From assembly GCF_004135735.1 (NCBI RefSeq), contig NZ_CP012670.1, forward strand, positions 10,992,501-11,056,500: a stretch of DNA of 64,000 nt. The letters run 5' to 3'. Positions within the stretch are counted from its first letter, which is position 1, and each line of letters opens with the position of its first letter. The DNA is from Sorangium cellulosum. GTDB lineage: Bacteria > Myxococcota_A > Polyangia > Polyangiales > Polyangiaceae. Made by a program: the position numbers and the translations under genes. The notes beneath the pieces were generated by a model. That model was not told where the DNA came from. It saw nothing but the letters and a program-made list of their open reading frames with translations, and did not search any database. Shown piece after piece: positions 1 through 8,092 of this stretch.

Positions 1-1950
1 GCGAAGGACGGCCCCGACGACGAGCTCCGCTACGAGCACTACCACTACCTGCCGGGCGCGTTCGTGGTCGAGCCGGGCAAGGGCGGGGACACGCCGGTCG
101 CCGACGACAGGGGCGTCGCGCGCGTCGACATGAAGGAGGCCGAGGCGCTCGCGACGCGGAGCCTCGAGGGCGAGCGGCGCGGCCGGCGCTCCGTCCGGTA
201 CCGCACCAACGCCCTCGACCTGTGCCCCGGCGTCGTCCTGTCGATCGGCCAGCACCCCCGCAAGGAGCTCGCCCCGGGCCAGGCGCTGCTCGTCGTCGCC
301 TCCTCGTTCGAGGGCGAGCACAACCGCGAGTGGACCACGACCGGCGAGGCGGTGTTCGCCAGTCACCCCTACCGCCCCGCGCGGCGGACGCCGAGGCCGC
401 GGGTCGTCGGCGTGCAGAGCGCGATCGTGGTCGGCCCCCCGGGCGAGGAGATCCACACCGACGAGTTCGGCCGCGTGCGCGTGCAGTTCCACTGGGACCG
501 CGAGGGGCGCTTCAGCGACGAGAGCTCGTGCTGGATCCGCGTCAGCCAGGGCTGGGCCGGGAGCCGCTACGGGCTCATCGCCATCCCCCGCGTCGGGCAG
601 GAGGTCCTCGTCGACTTCTTCGACGGCGACCCCGATCGGCCGGTGATCGTCGGCCGCGTCTACAACAACACGACGCGCGTGCCGTACACCCTGCCCGCCG
701 AGAAGACCAAGAGCGGCTGGAAGAGCGACTCTTCGCCGGGCTCGAACGGCTTCAACGAGCTCTCGTTCGACGACGCCGCGGGGCGCGAGCTCATCCACGT
801 CCAGGCGCAGCGCGATTACTCCGAGATCATCAAGCACGATCAGCGCTCGACCGTGCTCTCGAACCGCTCGGCCAGCGTGGGCGCCAGCGACGCGGTGACC
901 GTCGGGGGGAGCCAGAGCTTCAGCGTCCTCAAGAGCCAGAGCCACACGATCGGCGAGCAGCAGACCAACAACATCGGCGCGGGCCGCACGTCCATCATCG
1001 GCACGTCCGACACGGTCGACGCGGGCGACAGCCAGAACGTCACGGTCGGCGACGGCGTCGGGTACACGATCAACAAGGACAAGACCGTCCAGATCACGAA
1101 CGGCGTGGCGTCGATCCGGATCACGCCGGAGGGCATCTTCATCGACGCGAACGGCAACCTCGAGATCTCGGCGGGCGGGCTGCTCAAGCTGTCCGGCGCC
1201 GAGGTCCAGATCGACGGCGGGCCGAACGTGTTCATCAACACCACGTCCGCGAAGGCGCCCTCGGTGGCGACGATCGGCAAGGCCAAGGCCCCGAGCGCGC
1301 CGGGCGGGCCGGGGAGCGGGGGCGCGACGAGCGTGGCCGCCGAGATCCTGCGCGGCGGCGGCGCCGTCGAGCTGCCGGGGGGCATCGCGGACGTCGAGGT
1401 GAGGGGCGCCGCGCTGGGGCTCGCCCGCGCCGCCTCCTCCCTGCCGCTCACCCCGGCCGCGGCCCCGGCGGCGCTCCAGATCGGGCCCGCCGCCGGCGCG
1501 GCGATCCAGGAGGAGGTCCGCGCGCCGTCCTCGCCGCTCGCCGCGCTCGTGAGGACGGGGACGGGCGCCGTGGAGCTGTTCAGGCTCGCGAAGGGGGAGA
1601 GCCTCGCCTCGCTGCCCTCGACGCTGGACGTGCTCGGCCCGGTGCTCACCGAGCCGCGCGCCGCGCTCGGAGGCCTGAGCGCGAGCGACCTCGGGTCGCT
1701 CGTGAACGCGGGCAGCGCGGCCGGCATCGTCCACGTGGGCGGCGCGGGCGGGCAGGTGGCGCAGTTCCTGGCGCTGCGGACCGCGGCGGCGCCGCGGTCG
1801 GTGAACGGCGGCGCGGTGCGGGCCGAGGCGCAGGCGACCGAGGCCTCGGGCGTGCCCGCCGAGCGCGCCTACGCGCGGGCGCTGTCCACGCAGGGCGTGG
1901 CGCTGTATCAGGGCGACATGCAGGGCGGCTTCGCCAAGGTGGAGCCGTGA
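1..1950 (+). CDS. vgrG: Type VI secretion tip protein VgrG/TssI, 5'-truncated by window edge
   Basis: The reading frame is open from base 1, so the N-terminus lies outside the window; 649 codons are visible. VgrG trimers cap the T6SS Hcp tube and carry effectors. Visible parts are the end of the gp27-like domain, a gp5 OB-fold around residues 138-175 (HTDEFGRVRVQFHWD is a classic VgrG signature) and the GWAGSRYG...PRVGQEVLVDFFDGDPD block. A beta-helix/needle region with short repeats (TVGGSQS, NVTVGDG) follows to about residue 400. After it comes an Ala/Gly-rich extension of some 225 residues that I cannot assign; it may be a cargo-binding or effector domain. The downstream Eag chaperone, PAAR effector and immunity genes fit a vgrG-linked effector island. 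The family call is secure; the function of the C-terminal extension is unknown. Confidence 0.95.
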   Translation, partial: AKDGPDDELRYEHYHYLPGAFVVEPGKGGDTPVADDRGVARVDMKEAEALATRSLEGERRGRRSVRYRTNALDLCPGVVLSIGQHPRKELAPGQALLVVASSFEGEHNREWTTTGEAVFASHPYRPARRTPRPRVVGVQSAIVVGPPGEEIHTDEFGRVRVQFHWDREGRFSDESSCWIRVSQGWAGSRYGLIAIPRVGQEVLVDFFDGDPDRPVIVGRVYNNTTRVPYTLPAEKTKSGWKSDSSPGSNGFNELSFDDAAGRELIHVQAQRDYSEIIKHDQRSTVLSNRSASVGASDAVTVGGSQSFSVLKSQSHTIGEQQTNNIGAGRTSIIGTSDTVDAGDSQNVTVGDGVGYTINKDKTVQITNGVASIRITPEGIFIDANGNLEISAGGLLKLSGAEVQIDGGPNVFINTTSAKAPSVATIGKAKAPSAPGGPGSGGATSVAAEILRGGGAVELPGGIADVEVRGAALGLARAASSLPLTPAAAPAALQIGPAAGAAIQEEVRAPSSPLAALVRTGTGAVELFRLAKGESLASLPSTLDVLGPVLTEPRAALGGLSASDLGSLVNAGSAAGIVHVGGAGGQVAQFLALRTAAAPRSVNGGAVRAEAQATEASGVPAERAYARALSTQGVALYQGDMQGGFAKVEP

Positions 1951-2013
1951 TCCCGGAGGCCCGCGGGATGTCGGCGCGCGCGCGCCGCCCCTCGCGGCGT
2001 GGAGACGAGAACG

Positions 2014-2448
2014 ATGCCGCGTTATGAGCACAGCGACGTGTCCTTCGACGTGCCGCGCGACTGGGAGGACCGCTCGGTGGTGGCCTTCTCGGCGCCGGCC
2101 AGGGCCGCCCAGGCGATGGCCGCCAACCTGGTGATGACGCGCGACACGCTCGCGGCGGGCGAGGACATCCGGCGGTACGGCGACCGGCAGCTCGTCGAGG
2201 TGGCCCGGCGGCTCGACGGCTTCCAGCTCCACGCCCGGCAGGAGATCGCGGTCGACGGGCAGCCGGCGCTGGAGCTCCGGTTCGCGTGGCGGGGGCAGGG
2301 CGGGCCGCTCGAGCAGCGGCTGGTGTTCGTCGCCGGGCGCAAGCCGGCGGTCCTGACCTTCACCGCGACCATGCCGAAGAGCGAGGCGGCGCGGCTCAAC
2401 CCGGTGTTCGACCGCATCCTCGCGAGCGTGAAGCTCGGCGAGGGGTGA
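2014..2448 (+). CDS. Eag-type T6SS effector chaperone (DUF1795/DcrB-like)
   Basis: A 144-aa protein with the compact DUF1795 pattern: N-terminal VSFDVPRDWEDRSVVAF, a central ELRFAWRG strand and a C-terminal FDRILASVKL helix. Eag chaperones of this family are known to shield the transmembrane helices of prePAAR effectors and deliver them to VgrG. The gene sits between vgrG and a prePAAR effector, exactly where such a chaperone is expected. I prefer the ATG at 2014 (GGAGACGAG just upstream) to the GTG at 1999, since it gives the usual Eag length. The gap to the effector is 15 bp, so co-transcription is likely. There is no signal peptide, consistent with a cytoplasmic chaperone. Confidence 0.85.
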   Translation: MPRYEHSDVSFDVPRDWEDRSVVAFSAPARAAQAMAANLVMTRDTLAAGEDIRRYGDRQLVEVARRLDGFQLHARQEIAVDGQPALELRFAWRGQGGPLEQRLVFVAGRKPAVLTFTATMPKSEAARLNPVFDRILASVKLGEG

Positions 2449-2463
2449 TGGAGCCGTGACGCC

Positions 2464-4056
2464 GTGAGCGCCCTCGAAGCGGCCCGGCTGGGCGACGAGA
2501 TCGGCCACACGTCCGCGTGGGCCGGCCTCATCGCGGGGGCCTGCATCGGGCTCGCGATCGGCGGCGCGATCCTGTTCACCGCGGTCACCGGCGGCGCCGG
2601 GGCGGTCCTCATCGGCGCGGCGATCGCCGGCGGCGTCGGGCTCGGCGCCGCCGGCGCGCTGGCCGGCGCCGAGATCGGCAAGATGTTCGAGGGGTCCCCG
2701 TGCGGGACGACGGAGACCGGATCTCCGGACACGTTCATCGAGGCGAGGGCCGCCGTGCGCGCGGTGCTCGACGTCATCGAGCACGGCGGCAAGAAGGTCG
2801 CGCAGGGCAGCTCCACCGTCTTCGTCAACGGCGAGCACCTTTCGCGCAGGACCGAGAAGGCCCAGTGCGGCGGCGTCATCAGCCAGGGCGCGAGCTACAC
2901 GTTCATCGGCGGCGACACGCTGACGCTCGTGCCGATCGAGGAGGAGGTGCCGTCGTGGCTCACCACGACGCTGCAGTGGACCGCGTTCCTCGCGGGCGGG
3001 GTGGCGCTCGTCCTGACGGGCGTGGGCGCCGGCGTCGCCGTGGCGGCGCTGGGGCTCGGCGGCTCGCTGGCCGGCGGGTTCCTCGGCGGGCACGTGGGCG
3101 AGGCGGTGGGCGGCCTCTTCGGCGAGCGCGGGGCGCGCATCGGCGAGATCGTCGGCGAGTTCGGCGGGAGCCTCGTCGGCGGCATCCGCGCCGTGAAGAT
3201 CGGCGAGCGGCTCGGGTGGGTCCGCCCGCCCGCCGCGCAGCCGGCCCCGCCGGGGCGGAGGGCCACGCCGAGCCCGGAGGAGGTGGCGCGGGCGCGCGCC
3301 TGGACCAATGAACGGATGGCCGAGGCGCCGCCCCCGGACCCCGCGGCGAACGCCCGGCTCCAGGCGAGGAACGCGGAGAACCGCGCCGCGTACGAGCGGG
3401 TGCAGCGGGGCGAGCTGGAGCACCCGAACACGACCCCCGAGCGGCTCAGGATGGCCGTCGAGGGCGACGCCGACGGCCAGCGCGTCCCGCTCACGTACAG
3501 GGATCGCGCGCAGTTCGACAGGTTGCAGTCCGACGTCAGGCGCGTCTTCGAGTCGGAGGGGATCACGGACGCGACGGTGCAGCAGCTCGGCTCGGCCACG
3601 AACGGCTTCAAGGGCAACCCGGACAAGCCGTTCGGGGTCTGGTCGCCCAAGTCGGACACGGATTTCGCGATCTTCAGCGACCAGGCGCTGGTGCAAGCGC
3701 AGCAGGCCGGCGCGCCGTACAACGCCAGGTACGGCATCTTCAAGAACGGCGAGGCGCCGAGCGCGCTCAACCCGGAGGGGAGGCCGGGGCTCTCCAACAC
3801 GTCGCTCGGGAGCAAGCTGAACGCGCTGGCGGAGAGGTGGAACGTGGAGATCTATGGTGAGCCCAACCCGAGCAACGGCGGCTTCGACTTCAAGCTCAAC
3901 GGGGCGCGGGAGCCGAGCGGCGACTTCCCGACGATCTACCGGGGCCCCGACGCGTACGGCGCGACGCCGCCCGCCCCGCGGGCGCCGGCGGGCAGCGCCG
4001 GGACGGCCGGCGCCGGCGGGACGAGCGTCTCGACGCCAGGGGACGGCGACGGCTGA
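2464..4056 (+). CDS. prePAAR-type T6SS effector with nucleotidyltransferase-like C-terminal domain
   Basis: 530 aa from a GTG start. Residues 6-15 read AARLGDEIGH, an exact match to the prePAAR motif AARxxDxxxH that completes the PAAR zinc site in Eag-dependent effectors. Two hydrophobic helices (about 19-41 and 44-68) precede a PAAR domain (about 83-160), and a second hydrophobic region lies at about 165-205. This is the layout of a prePAAR effector with two transmembrane regions. After a Pro/Ala linker the C-terminus (about 330-500) shows G376-S377 in QLGSATNG, then D398 and D400 in SDTDFAIFS, and a later acidic strand with D475 (GFDFKLN). This GS...DxD...D arrangement resembles DNA polymerase beta-type nucleotidyltransferases. 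Chemistry and target are unknown. The Eag chaperone upstream and a small gene downstream support a toxin/immunity module. Confidence 0.82.
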   Translation: MSALEAARLGDEIGHTSAWAGLIAGACIGLAIGGAILFTAVTGGAGAVLIGAAIAGGVGLGAAGALAGAEIGKMFEGSPCGTTETGSPDTFIEARAAVRAVLDVIEHGGKKVAQGSSTVFVNGEHLSRRTEKAQCGGVISQGASYTFIGGDTLTLVPIEEEVPSWLTTTLQWTAFLAGGVALVLTGVGAGVAVAALGLGGSLAGGFLGGHVGEAVGGLFGERGARIGEIVGEFGGSLVGGIRAVKIGERLGWVRPPAAQPAPPGRRATPSPEEVARARAWTNERMAEAPPPDPAANARLQARNAENRAAYERVQRGELEHPNTTPERLRMAVEGDADGQRVPLTYRDRAQFDRLQSDVRRVFESEGITDATVQQLGSATNGFKGNPDKPFGVWSPKSDTDFAIFSDQALVQAQQAGAPYNARYGIFKNGEAPSALNPEGRPGLSNTSLGSKLNALAERWNVEIYGEPNPSNGGFDFKLNGAREPSGDFPTIYRGPDAYGATPPAPRAPAGSAGTAGAGGTSVSTPGDGDG

Positions 4057-4068
4057 GCGGAGGCGATC

Positions 4069-4398
4069 ATGAGCAAGGCAGCCAGCACGACGCTCGCGTG
4101 GTCCTTCAAGAGCGATCTCTCCCAGGACGAGATGCTCCGGCGGCTGGACGAGCGATGGCCGTCGACGTGGTCGATCTCGGACAGCGGTCGCCACGGCGAC
4201 TACGTGGCCGGCCGGCTCACGCCCGAGGCGGTGGCGCGCATCTACGAGGACGGCCCCGGGTTCGTGGTGCACCTGCGCTTCTCCTCGCCGGGCGGCGACG
4301 TGAGGGCGCAGCTCCTCGCGGCCCAGCAGCGGCTCATCGTCGAGGTGCTCCCGCTCGTCGGCGCGCGCGACGTCGACACGACCGAGCCGCTCGACTGA
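4069..4398 (+). CDS. Probable immunity protein for the prePAAR effector
   Basis: A 109-aa acidic, soluble protein with no signal peptide or membrane segment, starting 12 bp after the effector stop with a GGAGG ribosome site about 5 bases upstream. I do not recognise its family. The assignment as immunity protein rests on position (the first gene after a toxin-like C-terminal domain), small size and tight spacing. A cytoplasmic immunity protein fits a nucleotidyltransferase-like toxin that would act in the cytoplasm. The alternative is an unrelated T6SS accessory protein. Confidence 0.6.
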   Translation: MSKAASTTLAWSFKSDLSQDEMLRRLDERWPSTWSISDSGRHGDYVAGRLTPEAVARIYEDGPGFVVHLRFSSPGGDVRAQLLAAQQRLIVEVLPLVGARDVDTTEPLD

Positions 4399-4405
4399 CG
4401 CCCCC

Positions 4406-4510
4406 CTCGGCCCGACCCAGCTCGGCCCGACGCAGCTCGGTTCGACGCAGCTCGGCCCGACGCAGCTCGGTTCGACGCAGCTCGGTTCGACGCAGCTCGG
4501 GCCGACTCAG
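4406..4510. repeat. 15-bp tandem repeat, 7 copies, between convergent genes
   Basis: Seven consecutive 15-bp units of the form CTCGGyyCGACGCAG, with yy alternating between CC and TT and slight decay in the first and last units. The array lies between the end of the candidate immunity gene and the end of the DUF2169 gene and covers the latter's stop codon. A period of 15 would keep reading frame, but the array is essentially noncoding. No spacers are present, so it is not a CRISPR. Confidence 0.9.
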
Positions 4511-6750
4511 TCCGAGGTGCGCGCGGGCCGCAGCTCGTCCGCGGTGAAGACCCTCCCGAGCGCGAGCGCCTTGAGGGCGTAGCGGCTGGGCTCGATCTGA
4601 TCCTGCCGGAGGTGCGCCTCCGCGAGGACCCGCACCTTGAGGCTCGTCATCATGGGCAGCCGGTGCTCCAGGGCCCTCGGCAGGTAGAGCGGCATCGGGG
4701 CCTGCCCGCCCGCCGCGAGCAGCGCCCGGATCCACACGTCGCCGAGCACCTTGCGGGTCTGGTACCGCCGCTGCTCGAGCAGGAGCCGCTCGGTGTACGC
4801 CTCGATCTGGCCGGCCGGCAGCGCGCGGTGCGACTGCGCGAGGTGCTCCTTGAGCTGCTGGGTCAGCCGGTCCACGACGCCGGTCGAGCTCTGGAGGTAA
4901 GGCGACTTCAAGAGCTCCCCGACCGAGTCGATGGCGTCCTTGAGCTGCTTGTCGAGGCCCGCGAGCGGCGTGACCACGGCGACCGTGGCCTTGAGCGCCT
5001 CGAGCTCATCGAACGGGAACCGCGCCTCGCCGGTCACGAGCACGAGCGGCGGAGCGAACCGCTTCCGGTCGCCGAGCGACGCGAGGATCGCCTTGTGCAC
5101 GCCGCCCGGATCGATCGGCGAGCCGTCGGTGAGCACGCCGAGGACGTGGTGGCGATCCTTCGCCGCGGCCGCGTCGTCGGCCGGCAGGTCGTGGCGGGGG
5201 TCGATCTCCTCGAAGTCGAGCTCGAGGATCAGCTCGCGCCACCGGGCGCGGACGCGCGGCAGCGCGTCGGGGTCGAACCACAGGAGCTCGACGATGTCGT
5301 CGGGCGGCGCGGCCGCGGGCCTCGGCGCGCTGGCCCTGGGATCGCCGTCGCCCTCGGGCGGGCGAGGCAGCGGCGCGCGGGCCGCGCCCTCGGAGGCCCC
5401 GATCCTCTGGCCCACCGTCATCGGCGGCGCCGCGTCCGCCGCCCAGGGCGCGGGCGCGAGCGCGCTCAGCGGCGCCTGCTCGACGGGGGGCGCAGGCGGA
5501 GGCGGCGGGGGCGCAGGCGGCGGCGGTGCAGGCGGCGGGGCCTGCCGCACCACCGACGAGACGGGGAGCGCCGCGAGGCTGCTCTGGGCCCCGGGCGCGC
5601 GGAACGGGAGCCCGGCGCTCGAGCGGCCCGAGTGGGGCGCGCCGTCGGCGCCGCGCTCTTCCGTCTTCCAGGGCAGCACCGGCGCCTGCTCGGGCTTGAG
5701 CGCGGGGACCTGCGTCTGGGTCGCGCTCAGGCCGGCGCGCCGGGAGGTCGGGGGCAGGGATCGCTCGGCCTCCGTCCTCGCGAGCTGCGACGGCTCCAGG
5801 CTCACCACCACGCGCCCGCGCTCCTCCGGGTGCTCGAGCGCGATCTGCGCGCGGTAGGTCAGCGAGCAGCGCCCCCGCGCGGCGTCGATCCAGAGCGTGT
5901 CGCAGCGCATGGCGACCTGCCGGGAGCCGCCTCGCCGGCCCTCGACGGTCGCCACGGGGCGGAGGCCGGGCAGGTTGGTCACGAGGCGCGGGTGCTCGGG
6001 GTGGAGGTTCTCGAGCACGAGGCGCTCGTCCTCGCGCAGCGACGGGAGCTGCTGATCGGCGGGGGCGATGTTGAAGTAGGCGAGGTCGAGCCCGGCGGGC
6101 AGCGGCTTGCGGCTCCAGTCGCGGTGGGACCACCCGGCCGCGTGGCGGCCGAGCTTCTCGACGCGCGACGGCCACGTGGGGGCGATCGGGCCGAAGCCGA
6201 CGGGCTCGATGGACTTGCCCGGCTCGGCGATGAACAGCCCCGGAGGCTGGAGGTTGGGCACGGCGATCTGCCCGTAGGCGTTGCGCGAGGCGCCGCTCAC
6301 CCCGACCGGGTTCCACGACCCCGGCCCCCCCGCGGCGCGCTCGTAGACCAGCGGCATCTGCGCGAACGGCGGGCCCTCGTGGAGCGCCCCGTCCTGGGAG
6401 AAGACCCGGTCGCACCACACCTCGATCGACTTGTCGACGTCGCCGACGATCATCCGGGTCATCAGCGAGCGCACCGGCACCTTGCCCGGAGCGAACGCGA
6501 ACCCGACGAGCACGACGTCGGCGCGCGGCTTCGCGGGCGCGAGATCGCTCGCGGACTGGAGGCTCCTCGACGGCGCCTCCTCGCCCGTCGCGTCGCCCTG
6601 GCTCGGCGGGTCCTGCTCGGGGGCGAACAGCGCCTCGCCGGGGCGGAGCAGGAACGTCGCCTTGCAGACGACGGTGAGCACCCAGGCGCCGGCCTGGGGT
6701 TGCCAGAGGATCGAGGCGGCAGGGAGCGGACCGGCGGTGATGACGTTCAT
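4507..6750 (-). CDS. DUF2169-domain protein, T6SS effector adaptor
   Basis: 747 aa. The N-terminal ~330 residues carry the DUF2169 pattern (ILWQPQAGAWVLTVVCKATF, ADVVLVGFAFAPG, the GSWNPVGVSG...NAYGQIA region, PLPAGLDLAYFNIAPADQQ). DUF2169 proteins are known as adaptors that help load PAAR-linked effectors. A proline-rich linker (about 385-430, runs of up to six Pro) leads to an acidic C-terminal part of about 300 residues that I cannot assign. The gene is convergent with the effector/immunity pair and ends inside the 15-bp repeat. Its presence beside an Eag-dependent effector suggests a second delivery adaptor, or a partner for a PAAR protein elsewhere. Confidence 0.85.
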   Translation of the reverse strand: MNVITAGPLPAASILWQPQAGAWVLTVVCKATFLLRPGEALFAPEQDPPSQGDATGEEAPSRSLQSASDLAPAKPRADVVLVGFAFAPGKVPVRSLMTRMIVGDVDKSIEVWCDRVFSQDGALHEGPPFAQMPLVYERAAGGPGSWNPVGVSGASRNAYGQIAVPNLQPPGLFIAEPGKSIEPVGFGPIAPTWPSRVEKLGRHAAGWSHRDWSRKPLPAGLDLAYFNIAPADQQLPSLREDERLVLENLHPEHPRLVTNLPGLRPVATVEGRRGGSRQVAMRCDTLWIDAARGRCSLTYRAQIALEHPEERGRVVVSLEPSQLARTEAERSLPPTSRRAGLSATQTQVPALKPEQAPVLPWKTEERGADGAPHSGRSSAGLPFRAPGAQSSLAALPVSSVVRQAPPPAPPPPAPPPPPPAPPVEQAPLSALAPAPWAADAAPPMTVGQRIGASEGAARAPLPRPPEGDGDPRASAPRPAAAPPDDIVELLWFDPDALPRVRARWRELILELDFEEIDPRHDLPADDAAAAKDRHHVLGVLTDGSPIDPGGVHKAILASLGDRKRFAPPLVLVTGEARFPFDELEALKATVAVVTPLAGLDKQLKDAIDSVGELLKSPYLQSSTGVVDRLTQQLKEHLAQSHRALPAGQIEAYTERLLLEQRRYQTRKVLGDVWIRALLAAGGQAPMPLYLPRALEHRLPMMTSLKVRVLAEAHLRQDQIEPSRYALKALALGRVFTADELRPARTSD

Positions 6751-6790
6751 GGGGGAAGGGGGCTCCAGGCGCGCTCGCGCGGCCGCTCGG

Positions 6791-8044
6791 TCACCGCGGC
6801 ACCATGCTCGAGGACGGCGCGGGCACGTCGCGGGTGATCTCCGCCGCGTCGGCCCCGCCCGCGTCGGCCCCGTCGGTCGGCGGGGGCGGCTCCGAGCCCG
6901 GCGTGATCGGCGTGCCCTCCCAGGTCGCGTTCCTGTCCCGGCTGCCGTAGACGAACGGCGGCCGGGCCTCCAGCTCCCGCGCGATGCGCGCGAGCTCCTC
7001 GTCGAGGTAGCGCGGGTTCGCGAGCACCCGCTCGCGGATGCCGCTGTTCAGGTAGCCGCGGACGTCCGGGGTGTTCGGGTAGTACTTGTTGAACACGTTG
7101 TACCGGAACAGCGGCTTCAGCCGGTGCAGGTCCCTGGCCCCGGTCGGCAGGGGCAGGAGCTCGACGAAGCTCTTCCGCTTCGCCCGCTCCTCCAGCCGGT
7201 CGAGCACGAGCTGCAGGCTGTTCTCGAGGAGGTGCGGCGCGACGTGATCGGCGAAGTCGTCGTAGAGCAGCCGCATGAGCGCCCTCGCCTCGTCGATCGG
7301 GAGCTGCGCCTGCCGCTCGCGGCCCATGCGCCGGACGAGCACCATGAACGGCGCGGGCTGGTTGCCGGTCGCGCGGATCAGCTCCGGATCGCGGAAATCC
7401 GGCTGGCGGTAGGGGAAGTGGCGCGGGTTGATCGCGTCGAACCCGCCGCGGCCGTAGAACAGGATCCGCTGCCACGACAGGCGCTCTTCCGGCGTGAAGT
7501 ACTCGACCTCGGCCGCGAGATCGAGGTTCATCCCGAAGTACTTGCCCGGCGCCGAGGGCGCGGGGAGCGTGATCTTCCCCATGGCGTGCAGGTCGGCGAG
7601 GTACTGCATGGCGAGCTCGACCGGCGCGATCCGCAGCCAGTAGGACAGCACCGTCCCGCGCGCCTCGGGCATCATGAAGATGTGGGCGAGGTAGATGACG
7701 CAGAGATCCGGTGAGTACGCCGGGTTGATGAGCACGGTGCCGTCGCGGACGCCGCGCAGCCTCCCGTCCGGGCCCCGCGCCACGAGGAGGAAGTACCGCA
7801 TGAAGGTGCCCGACGGCTCGGGCGTGAACGGGTCGTCGCGGAGGAACGCGTGGATGGCCTCCTTGCGCTCCATCTCCCCGTGGGGCCCGAAGCAATCCCA
7901 CAGGATCTGATACGCCTCGTCGAAGTCCGGGTCGGAGGGGTCCTCGATGGACCAGATCTGGTATTTGCGGGTTTCACGCTCGATCATCTCCACCACGTCC
8001 TGGTGGAAGAGATCCTTCATGCAGAGCCGGACGCGCCTCTTCAA
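6791..8044 (-). CDS. GNAT-fold acetyltransferase-like protein, unknown substrate
   Basis: 417 aa, located 40 bp upstream of the DUF2169 gene on the same strand, so probably co-transcribed. Around residues 118-140 the string IYLAHIFMMPEARGT resembles beta-strand 4 and the acetyl-CoA loop of GNAT enzymes (V.PEARG.G), although the second glycine is missing. The N-terminal FDEAYQILWDCFG also fits a GNAT first helix. The second half is helical with an acidic Pro-rich tail. An internal ATG at residue 9 is an alternative start. Whether it takes part in T6SS or is simply adjacent cannot be told from sequence. Confidence 0.55.
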   Translation of the reverse strand: MKRRVRLCMKDLFHQDVVEMIERETRKYQIWSIEDPSDPDFDEAYQILWDCFGPHGEMERKEAIHAFLRDDPFTPEPSGTFMRYFLLVARGPDGRLRGVRDGTVLINPAYSPDLCVIYLAHIFMMPEARGTVLSYWLRIAPVELAMQYLADLHAMGKITLPAPSAPGKYFGMNLDLAAEVEYFTPEERLSWQRILFYGRGGFDAINPRHFPYRQPDFRDPELIRATGNQPAPFMVLVRRMGRERQAQLPIDEARALMRLLYDDFADHVAPHLLENSLQLVLDRLEERAKRKSFVELLPLPTGARDLHRLKPLFRYNVFNKYYPNTPDVRGYLNSGIRERVLANPRYLDEELARIARELEARPPFVYGSRDRNATWEGTPITPGSEPPPPTDGADAGGADAAEITRDVPAPSSSMVPR

Positions 8045-8092
8045 GGGGGGTTCCAGGGGTCCATGATGCCAGACGAAGCGCTACGCTGACAG

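Noticed and set aside
4069..4398. The 109-aa gene as a second effector fragment
   Set aside because: It has its own ribosome site and a full soluble frame and does not continue the effector's domain pattern; immunity is the simpler reading.
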